A DNA stretch of 64,000 nucleotides from Oxyruncus cristatus (lineage: Eukaryota > Chordata > Aves > Passeriformes > Cotingidae), in the NCBI GenBank assembly GCA_013399855.1, contig VXAY01002359.1:259776-323775 (forward strand), written 5' to 3'. A model generated the notes under the pieces. That model saw only the letters and a list, made by a program, of their open reading frames with translations. It ran no database searches and had not been told where the DNA came from. Each line of letters starts with the position of its first letter. Position 1 is the first letter of the stretch. Positions 49,897-58,439 of the stretch are shown here, piece after piece. Both the position numbers and the translations under genes were made by a program.

Positions 49897-49965
49897 TTAG
49901 AACCCTTCCAGAAGTATTCAAGACTTGTCCCTTTTTCTTTTTAACCATTGGGTTATATTTGTTGG
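49897..49965 (-). CDS. Candidate small internal exon with consensus donor
   Basis: The donor at 49896 is nearly perfect (CTAA followed by gtgagtatg). The acceptor at 49966 is fair (gtttattaag). Two bases, 22 codons and one base are open, with a lysine-rich stretch NPMVKKKKGQVLNTSGRVL. Phase is 1 at both ends. The donor strength is the main argument. I do not recognise the peptide. Confidence 0.3.
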
Positions 49966-52109
49966 CTTAATAAACTTTAAGTATTGGAGACGATGAAAGT
50001 CTAGACTTTTTGTCATAAGGTCAGTAGTTCAAATAGACTGATTTTTCTCCTGACGTCTGACTCTTGATTTTCTCCCTGCTTTTGGCCAACTAAGAAAAGC
50101 TGCCAAAGTTTATTGGCCAGATTGGCTCATTTAACCAGAAGTGAATATCTCACCCACACACTAAACCACTGGGATTTCCTCTAATGCAGTACATGTCAGC
50201 TATAACAAGTCCCAATTAATAATTAATTGAATTCCTATTGGGACTGCCTGAATAATTTTCTTTGTTTTCTTGTCAAGCACCAGCACTCTGCAGTAGCCTC
50301 ATTTAGTCTAACTGACTGTGTCATGTGGGCAAGTCGGTCCATCCTGGATGACCTGACCATCTTTTCACCATTTTCTTTATGACATGGTTTGAAGCCTTTA
50401 AAAAGGGCCCATGAGTGCAGATTTGTTATGTTGTCTTGAAATCATGAAGGCTTAACCATTAAGGTGGTGTGATAGGCACGTATGTTCTGGCTAATACAAG
50501 GCAGTTTAATATCTCTGATGACCTTGCTCTGGTAGCACACCTTCTTTCAGCTGAGAGTGCTCCAGCCCTTGTGTTTTCTCTAGGGCTCAGGATTAGGGTG
50601 ATGGATTGTACCGCAGAGTAAATAAGGGGGATTAGGCTGCGTGGCGTTTCTTCTACCCTTGCTCCTTGAATGCTCTGGCCAGGTTAAGAGGTATTTCCAT
50701 GCTATGTCATATACCCAGGGCACTGTGCTCATCTCAGCACTGCTCAGTGGCTCATGGTATGGGCAGCTACACTCGTGCCTTTGTCCCAGACCCCGTCTGG
50801 TGCTCTTTCTGGGGTGTTTGTGGGGTTTGTGGTGAAAGACAGCAGGAGCAGATGCCTGTGTTACAGCCCTGAGTCCTGGAAGCTGAAGCCCCATATGGTT
50901 TCCTATTATAGATTGAGATGAACCTGACACTGCGTGTCTAGACCAAGCAGACCCCTGCTCCTTGGCTGAGTTCTGACACTCCAGATGGCTCCAGGACACT
51001 GTTTATGGCTGCTGTCTGAGCAGGGGACCAGGCATGATCGGGCTGACAGCGCTACTGGCAAGAACCAAGAAATTCCAAGTATTAGACTTAGCTGGAGGGG
51101 TTTTATCAACATAAACATGGTAAATCCCAACAGAGTCCAGCACTTGCCCCTGTCAGCCCTGTTAAAAATAATAGTGTGTTAGGCTGGTTGAGTAAGTGGG
51201 CTACTCACAGTCAATCAGTGTGGAAATTTTGATATGACTCATTTCTTACACTTGCTCTTAGTTACAGCTAAGTACTAAGTCCCAGCTGCATAAAAGAGAC
51301 CTAAATCAGTTTCAAAAGGAGAAGAGGAGGAAAGTGTTTCATTCTCATATCAGCCCTTTGTTTCCAACCACTATTTTCTTTTGTTCAGAGATATGCCAGA
51401 AATAATATTCTGTAAAAAATTACAGAGGGTCATCGTTATTATTTAGTTTATTCATTATATGCCACTAATGTGGAGCAAGATTTATTTTTTTGTTTGGGTT
51501 CCAAAGGATAAGGGTCATTTGTTTTGCCTGAAGGCTTTAGTCATCAGTGAAGTTATTTTCCTGTTTCTAGCCCCGTTCTTTCCAGGACATGTGTCCTTCT
51601 ATTTCAACTATCCTTTGAGTTGAATAGACTTAGCTAAGCTGGAGTTCATGTCCTGACCTGCACCCAAAGTCGCATGAGATTGTGTTTTAAAAAACAAAAC
51701 CTTGAGGATTTGATCAGCTTTAGCCTCCTTGAAGAGAGAAGGAATACATAGAATTTCTGAATCTACATACTTTATTCCTCGACCTGAATAGGTTTTTCCT
51801 TTTCATGCTACTGGGATATAAAATTTGTACTCTCTCAGTATTTCCTGGTTCATGAGGCATCTCAGCTGCTGCAAAGCCCATAAATAGCTGCACATCAACA
51901 ACTATCTGAAATTCTGTGGAGCAAGATTCTGCTTGGTCTAAAAGCTCTGGACCAGTCAGGACAGCAGGCTGGAGCTGACAGGGCTCAATAGACCTGCTTT
52001 GCTGAGAAAAACTGCTAATTTTTCTGAGGTACCTTTGAGGTACCTTAAGGTGAGAGTATCCATCAAACTTACCCCCTTTTGCCTGGAATGGACCATCAAC
52101 CTCACCTTT
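49966..52109. other. Mostly non-coding stretch
   Basis: Several strong isolated minus-strand donors (for example near 50152 and 51194) lack matching exons. An 11-base unit TGAGGTACCTT occurs twice in tandem near 52026-52047. Confidence 0.4.
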
Positions 52110-52375
52110 ATAGAATCATAGAATCACGGAATGCTTTGGGTCAGAAGGGACCTTAAAAATCATCTAGTTTCACACACCCTGCCATGGGCAGGGATGCGAT
52201 TCACTAGATCAGATGGTTCAGAGCCCCATCCAACCTGGCCTTGAACACTTCCAGGGATGGGGCATCCACAGTTTCTCTGGGCAACCTGTGCCAGTGCCTC
52301 ACCACCCTCTCAGTAAAGAATTTCTTCCCAAAATCTTATTAAAATCTTATTAAAATCTTATTAAAATCTTATTAA
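52110..52375 (-). mobile_element. CR1 LINE 3' fragment
   Basis: The plus strand begins with 'atagaatcatagaatcacgg' and continues with 'gggtcagaagggacc', 'caccctgccatgggcaggga', 'gagccccatccaacctggcc', 'acacttccagggatggggca' and 'cagtaaagaatttcttcc'. This is the reverse complement of the CR1 3' end, so the element is in minus orientation. It is 5'-truncated at about 265 bases, as is usual for chicken-repeat-1 elements of birds. No ORF remains. Confidence 0.95.
52330..52373. repeat. Four perfect 11-bp repeats at the CR1 edge
   Basis: AAAATCTTATT is repeated four times without change, at the position where CR1 normally continues with a similar A/T-rich word. It is a local expansion inside the element's truncated end. 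Confidence 0.95.
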
Positions 52376-55159
52376 AGCTGCCAGTCTCTCTTCCAGTGTT
52401 CTGAGGAAAAAGCATGTTTTTAAATTGCTTGCCTGGACATGTGATAGTTGGTGATCATGAGGGTGGATAGGACACAACCCTTTCAGCTGTGTCAAGGCAC
52501 CTGAGTTGTAGTACCCAAGTTGTAGAGCAGTTGAGGCCCTAAAATGGGAGGACTGTGTTATATATAGGCTTGACCCCTCTTCTTTCCAATAGACTCTGCG
52601 ACAGACCTTGAACATTTCCCTGTCCAGATCTATGGAGGCGAGGAGGGCAGTGTCTTGTTGCTGCTGCCATCGGTGAGGCTGAGTATTCCTCCATGACAGG
52701 AAAAAAGTTGGCTTTCACTTCGAGTGGGAATGACTACTGGAGGACCAGCATAGGCTGCTTCCTTTCCTCAGTGAGAATCACCCACTTCAGGCATTAATTA
52801 TTCAAAGTTGATATTTCTGCACCATTTAGGAAGAATCTGGTGGCCCAAATGGCTCCAAGAATAGCTTCCCTTTGTTATTTTTTAATGTGAACATTTTAGT
52901 TTGCTTCATCATCCAGGGATGTTCTTGCTGGAACTATACACATCACCCTGCTGAAAGCACATGAAGCATTAAACATCTTAGCCCCCTGTTTTTTACCTGA
53001 ATGCTCAGGGTTTGACAGACAGCAAACAGTTTTAGGGTCAAAGTATATCTACCTACGTGTATCTCCAGAGATACAGGTACAGGATTGGAAGACTTTGATA
53101 CTGTTTTTGTAAACAAGTGGCCTGCAAGCTGCCTGATCCACAGCATCAGTTGCATGCTTTTGGAATGCAAACCTTCCTGCCAGGGAGGAGAGGCTGCAAG
53201 TGCTGCAGGCTCTCACCACATTACAGAGATCAGCCAGCAGCAGTTTTATTTGTGTCTGTGAGTGCTTCCTTGGGGTCATTGCAACAGGACTATCAATCAA
53301 ATAAGCAAACCTCTGCAGTGCCATCACTTGTCTGTCCTGTTTAATTTTTTGAAACGTGGCTGGGGGAGAGGCTGCCAATGTAGCAAATAGAAATGGAACC
53401 ATTTGTTGTTTCACCCTCACTACCCCAGAACGACTACATGGATAAAGTAACCCTTTTTTAGCCTGTTTGGTTTTCATAATGCATTGCAGTGTGAGAATAA
53501 TTGGCTGCACATTTTCCTCTGGATAGTTGTTCTAGTTATGTGTTGTTATTAAATGTTTTTATCATGTTGATGGCCCAGCCGGAGCCCAGCTTGAGGCGCA
53601 CAAACAAATACATAGTGGAAGATGATGGTTGCTCCCTATGCAATCTCAGAACAATGTAGGAAACAGCAGGTGGCCATGATGAGCTGAGGACTAGGTGAGA
53701 GAGCTGTGTTTGGTGTAAAAAGCATTAGTCATAGCAGAGCAGCTCCCAAGCCATTTGTAAGAAAGGATGTGAGAAGTTTTAATTTTACTTCAAGTGAAAG
53801 TCTGTTAGCCTTTCACACAACCAAATCAGTTGGTGGACTTTCAGGCAGATACATATTGGCTGATACAGCATGAAGACATTTCATCCTGCCCTTGAATGCC
53901 AAAAAATTTGGGCCTAAACCTAAACTAAGAGAGAAAGTATTTGGGAACATTATAATAAAGCCATAAGTAGCTTCCAAATGCTTCAGCTTCCAGTCCTGTG
54001 CCCTACCTGGCTCTCCCACCCCAGGGAAAAGAGTTTCTGCTGGTAGGAAAGTACTGGTACTGCCAGATGGCTCAGCAGGGCAGAAGACCATAAGAGAGCA
54101 CGGGAGATAAAATATTTGGCTCCACAGGTCATTGAAGATCCTGTGGTGAAGATGTTTGTCTCTCTCACCCTCTCTCCCACCTCATCCTGCTCCACTCCAG
54201 CTGTACCTCCCACTGCTTTGCCTCTGACCCTTTTGGTGCTTGCTCGACCCATGTAGGAACTGATTTAAATGACTGACTAGAACTAATTTTATGCTGAGAG
54301 AAATTCGATTGGCTGCTGAGGCTGGCACCTGGCAGGTCTCAGGAAGGGGCTCGGCTGTGTAGCTGGGAGCAGGAACAGAAGGAAGGAGAAATGTGGAAAA
54401 GAGGGATGGTCTTCTGTCTCAGCTGTGACCTAACACTGCTGCCAGTGAAACTACAAGCACAGTCTGAGCAGGAAGGCTGATCCAGGACAGAGCCTTGGAT
54501 CCTGGAGGGTTTGGTGATGATGGAATGCAAGACATTCAAATCCTACACTCCACAAAGATAACAAATGCTACATACTATCACAAATCAACCTCAAGTAGGA
54601 TCACTCATTTCTCTATAAGTGAATTAAAAGTAGAAGGTAGTCTCCTCAACATGTTTTCAGAATTTGATAATGATCTATCAAGTGTTGCTTGGTTACAGTT
54701 CCACGTATCTGTAGAACAGAAGTTCTATTTACATTTAGAGGTAACATTTCCCTGTGTAATATTTGATGTATTAGAATTTACACAATACTAATTTCTTTGG
54801 CTTTCCCAGGCAAATAATTGGGCTGGCTGATTTTGTCTGCCCACAACTACAGGCCAGGAGAGTTGTGTTTAGATAATGCATCTTGATTTATGTAATGTTT
54901 TATGAATACAGAAGTGTTGGAAAATATTTATTGATTTAGGAAAGTGCCCACCCTGCTCCCAGTTTACATGTGAACCTGGTAAGTTTTGCATAAGATCTCT
55001 TGTTTTGTGTGAACTGTGGAGCTTTGCTAAAATTATAAGCAAACAAAAGCCACGCATCTGAATATTTTCAAGTATCGTGACTGAGGTTGTATTTTGATGG
55101 CATGAAATTTGCTCACCAATGTGCTTTCCCTTACAGTGATGTGAGACATCAGCCTTTAT
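52376..55159. other. Mostly non-coding; may include the 3' UTR of the 55 kb gene
   Basis: On the minus strand an AATAAA at 54932-54927 lies about 230 bases after the stop codon at 55160 and would suit a polyadenylation site. Two short exon-like segments (54059-54007 and 53100-53053) have fair splice sites and compatible phases. They would apply only if the alternative donor at 55255 is used. No transposon other than the adjacent CR1 is recognised. Confidence 0.4.
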
Positions 55160-55345
55160 CTAAGCAGCAGTCTTGGTGGCGTCAGTGGGAATTTTGCCTG
55201 GTTTAGAGGATCTTTGCAGAAGCTCTTCAACCCCTTTTTCAATGCTACGGCTTACCAGGGCTGTGTTAAGGCTCTGATAAACTGACTGCTGTCTTTCACA
55301 GCCACGACTTTCTGAAATGTCTTTCTCTAAGTCTCCAGCATCTGT
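55160..55345 (-). CDS. Candidate last coding exon of a 122-residue protein
   Basis: The acceptor at 55346 is excellent (tgttcatttctgtctgcag). The frame starts in phase 0, matching the end of the exon at 55809-55993, and runs 61 codons to a TAG. The part is polar and helical, starting TDAGDLEKDISESRG, with GVEELLQRSSKPG near the end. An internal donor (CCCTG followed by gtaagcc at 55255) could end the exon early and continue the gene leftward. The stop and the AATAAA at 54932-54927 favour a terminal exon. The poly-C run and gap at 55454-55509 lie just upstream in the intron. I do not recognise the protein. Confidence 0.5.
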   Translation of the reverse strand, partial: TDAGDLEKDISESRGCERQQSVYQSLNTALVSRSIEKGVEELLQRSSKPGKIPTDATKTAA

Positions 55346-55453
55346 CTGCAGACAGAAATGAACAGACAGTGGGGAAGAGAAAAAAACAAACAACAAAAAA
55401 GTGAGAAAGAAAAACTTTAACATAGTGGAGCTTTGGTAGGTTTTTCTACTCTT

Positions 55454-55515
55454 CCCCCCCCCCCCCCCACAATAGATTTNNNNNNNNNNNNNNNNNNNNN
55501 NNNNNNNNNCCCCCC
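55454..55515. repeat. Poly-C tract flanking an assembly gap
   Basis: Fifteen C bases, a short AC-containing linker, 30 unknown bases (55480-55509) and six more C bases. The gap was probably caused by the homopolymer. It falls in the intron between the two exons of the small minus-strand gene. Confidence 0.95.
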
Positions 55516-55530
55516 AAATGTGATATAGTT

Positions 55531-55570
55531 GGATATATAGTTCTGGTTGGGATATATATAGTTCTGGTTT
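55531..55570. repeat. About 20-bp tandem duplication
   Basis: GGATATATAGTTCTGGTT is followed at once by a copy with two extra bases (GGATATATATAGTTCTGGTT). Confidence 0.9.
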
Positions 55571-55808
55571 GTCCTCCCTTCAGGACCTAATGGCTCAAAA
55601 CCAGAGCAGGGAGAAACCTGGAGAGGTTTGCAAGGCCACATTGTTTTCTTTTTATAACATACTAAAATCTTACTGGCAAAAGAATGGATTTAACCTTACA
55701 GGAACTCAGCAGTGCTTTCGGCACTGTCTTCCCTGAGGTCTTTCTGTTACCAAATAAATCAGTGCACACAACAGCAAAAAAAACAAAACCGTGAAACTCG
55801 ATCCCTAC

Positions 55809-55993
55809 CTGCGTGTTCAAGTAGCCGGAGGCTCTGCTGATTAGTTTCAGCCCCACAGTCACGTCCGCCAGGGCTAAGAGCAGATAACGCATGTTTATTT
55901 GATAGCTGAACCACATTGTGCTCTCATTAGCTGAGAATGATTCATGAGGTTTGAGAAGACTTTTCCAACTCTTTATAGTAGCTAAACCCATGC
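55809..55993 (-). CDS. Candidate first coding exon of a 122-residue protein
   Basis: The acceptor at 55994 (cacatgtatttcag) is followed two bases later by ATG (55991). Bases -3 (G) and +4 (G) fit a strong Kozak start if the upstream exon is untranslated. The frame is open for 61 codons to a strong donor at 55808 (ACGCAG followed by gtaggg). Residues 34-51 form a mostly hydrophobic stretch (MRYLLLALADVTVGLKLI) interrupted by D43 and K49. This is either an amphipathic helix or a marginal membrane segment. There is no signal peptide. The second half has several CpGs, unusual for the surroundings and consistent with selection on codons. An alternative ATG in the same frame (56042) would need no splice. 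Function unknown; no family recognised. Confidence 0.5.
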
Positions 55994-56042
55994 CTGAAAT
56001 ACATGTGAACCCTGGACTCAAAAACCATCTTCCCTGTTCCAT

Positions 56043-57633
56043 GCCCTGTGCCTCTTCTTGCTAGAGTTGCATTCATTATTTTCACTGCAGGTGGGGACTG
56101 TCACAGCAGGGAGAAGCCACAGGAAAACAGGAGGATACTGGGAGGATAGGAACATACTTCTGGGGAATCACCCTAACCCTTGAGTTCTCAGCCCATGGTT
56201 CCTTTTTAGATCCTGCTTTCTAGAAAGTTCCAAGGAAGGAGTGCAGCAATGGACCAGGGAGCCCAACACTCCACCCTGCTGCTCCAAGAGCCTTTCTCCA
56301 TCACAGCAGGAAACCTTCAGCAGGCAGGGTGGGCAACAGCTGCTCGTCAAAAGCACATTCTCTTTTCTAGAAACCAGTGTGTACTTTTGCTGTGGTCTCT
56401 TAAGATACATATTCCTATTTTTTTCTTCAACAAGAATAAACTGCAAAATAGTAAAAGGAAAAAAAAAAAGGACATGTTTTACCAATCAGTAGTTTAATTT
56501 CATATTTTTAGTCTCAAATAGGTAGGAGGATATCAAGGCTCTTTATGAAATTTCTAATAATTAACTATCCTACATTTCTAGACTTAAAAATTGTTTATGG
56601 ACTCTTATTTTTTGAAGCATTGTGGAATTGCAAGTTACTAAAACTATAAAGTGGTTTGCAGTGTTTAATAAATATATGTAATTACTCCAGGAAATTGTAA
56701 TTACTGTTATAAAAAGACCTTGAAAACCTATTAGTATAACCATAGGTCTCAGTTTGCATTCTACAACAAGCCACAATTCAGATAGCAGTTCATCCGTAAG
56801 GCTTGCATGTCAATAAGGAGAAAACATAAAAAGGCTTATAATGATACTTTTTCTTTAGTATGGAAGCTTTCAGAAGTCAGCAATAACTTGAATCTGCTGT
56901 TACCTGAACTTTAAAACCACCTTTATTGAGAAAAATCTGTTGAAGACTTGCTCTTTTCTGGAGGTGGGTAGAATATGAAGGTGTGGGCAAACTTTGTAAT
57001 GTTTGTCTTTTGCTAAAACTTATCACGTTTGGTTCCCTCCCTTGATACAGTGGCAGACAGAGGGCATTCCTCTCACAGAGGCAGCAAATGAAGGAAGTTA
57101 AAATGTGGCTGAACATTGCCCAAGACTATACAAGAAGGTGACAATTAACTGGGATGGGGCAAATCAGCATAGATGTAAATGGGACAGGAGGTTAGGAAGA
57201 CATTATTAATGTTTCTATGTTTGAATAACAGACCGGTAAAAATGGGAACTTTAGTGACAGGTTATGAAAAGCAAACATTGAGTCAGGAAAGAAATTACCA
57301 AGTTGCAGCAGCAAAACTGGGGAAAACAGAGACAAATAATTTCATAACAATGTTCAGCTGTGTTAGTCCAAGCAGGGGAAAAAAAATGGTATTTTTGAGG
57401 TTGTTGAATGGTGGAGAGCTGTTTGCCACTGAATGTATATGCCTTTTCTATCCACTGATTTCTCAGAATCCAAAATGCTGGATAGTTAAACAAGCCCCTG
57501 GGGCAGACAAAATAGGTAACATTCCTGAACTAAATACTGGTTGTCGTCTCTGGAAATCGTGGAGATTATGAATATGCAAGAAGTGTATTTGGCACTGTTC
57601 TCTATAAACGGGTTTCCTGGTTTTGTATTTCAG
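56043..57633. other. Probable first intron of the small minus-strand gene
   Basis: No exon with two good sites is seen. An A/T-rich segment at 56.4-56.9 kb and the overlapping plus-strand frames at 56.24-56.50 and 57.18-57.57 kb look non-coding. Confidence 0.45.
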
Positions 57634-57766
57634 GGTTTAAGCAGATCATCAGCCACAGCTCGGAAGAGCCTCGTTAGTCCTCACCTGCTGACGAGCACCA
57701 CGCGCAGTTTTGCTGCTCGCTCTCCACACCCGCACGCCCTTATTTACCAGGATGGTGGTGGTGAAG
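57634..57766 (+). CDS. Candidate plus-strand exon inside the CpG island
   Basis: The acceptor before 57634 is strong (tttcctggttttgtatttcag) and a fair donor (GAAG followed by gtgcag) lies at 57767. The frame has 44 codons plus one base, with SRSSATARKSLVSPHLLTS near its start, and it stays open beyond the donor to 57972. High GC in the island makes long open frames easy, so this is weak. Its phase does not match the exon at 58327-58439. Confidence 0.2.
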
Positions 57767-58040
57767 GTGCAGACCGGAGCAGGGCAGTCATGTGGCGGTG
57801 CCTAAAGCTTTCCACGTGGAGCCTCCCTGCTCCCAGAGGTCGGCAGCGACCCCGGCCCACCTCGGAGCCCGCCGGGCACAAACGCCCGATGCTGAGGAGC
57901 CACCGCGGAGCGCGGGCTCCTGCCCAGGCTGAGCTGGGGTGCTCCGAAGCGTGGGATCGTGTTGACCTCTAGTGGCTGTAGCGGAGACCTTGGGGTGGGT
58001 GCCGCCAGCGCGGCTCTGCCGGAGCTGGTGGAGCTTCTCC
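57640..58040. promoter_or_regulatory. CpG island, probable promoter
   Basis: I count about 30 CpG dinucleotides in 360 bases (57661-58020), close to the number expected from base composition. Elsewhere in the window CpG is strongly depleted. It is the only such island here and most likely marks an active germline-unmethylated promoter. On the minus strand it contains two good donors: CAGCAG followed by gtgagg at 57684, and CCTG followed by gtaaat at 57747. Either could end an untranslated first exon spliced to 55993. It could also fire on the plus strand. No TATA box is obvious, as is usual for CpG promoters. Confidence 0.65.
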
Positions 58041-58326
58041 AGCCAACGTGTCCTGACAGCAGACCTGCTGATTGCTTTCTGTAGGATAATACCTGGGTGT
58101 AAGCAAGCATTTTGCATTTAATCTGGTGGTGGTTTATGGGGACTTTTTCCCAGAAAGTGTTGTTTTCAACATGAAATGTTGCAGCTGTCTGCTCTAGGGC
58201 AACATACTACAAAAGCTGTAATTCCTCTCTTCGTGTTCTCCTTGCCCTCCATGAACCTGCTTTCGTGGTAGCCCATGCTGCTCTTTGGCCATTTCACATC
58301 CATGAGAAACCATCTCCTACCCTCAG

Positions 58327-58439
58327 GAGCATCCTGGCTAAGGCTGCTCAGGAAGGACAACAGGATGTACCTAAGCTAAGTTCTCCCCAACCACTGCATT
58401 ACAAACAGGAATGCGATGATTTGGGTATTGCTATTTTAG
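58327..58439 (+). CDS. Candidate plus-strand internal exon
   Basis: The acceptor is excellent (atctcctaccctcag before 58327) and the donor reasonable (TTTTAG followed by gtgtgc). One base, 37 codons and one base are open. The peptide is balanced and protein-like, with ILAKAAQEGQQDVPKLSSPQ. It lies 300 bases downstream of the CpG island, so it could be the second exon of a divergent plus-strand transcript. I do not recognise it and found no later exons. Confidence 0.3.

Noticed and set aside
52330..52373. CRISPR-like short repeat array
   Set aside because: The 11-base units abut without spacers inside a CR1 element in a vertebrate genome, so it is slippage and not CRISPR.
53049..53510. 153-codon minus-strand frame
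   Set aside because: Composition is cysteine-rich and irregular, and there is no acceptor at its start. Only the last 48 bases have splice-like edges.
57541..57972. 143-codon plus-strand frame across the CpG island
   Set aside because: Its length follows from high GC. Only the part after the acceptor at 57634 is kept, as a low-confidence exon.
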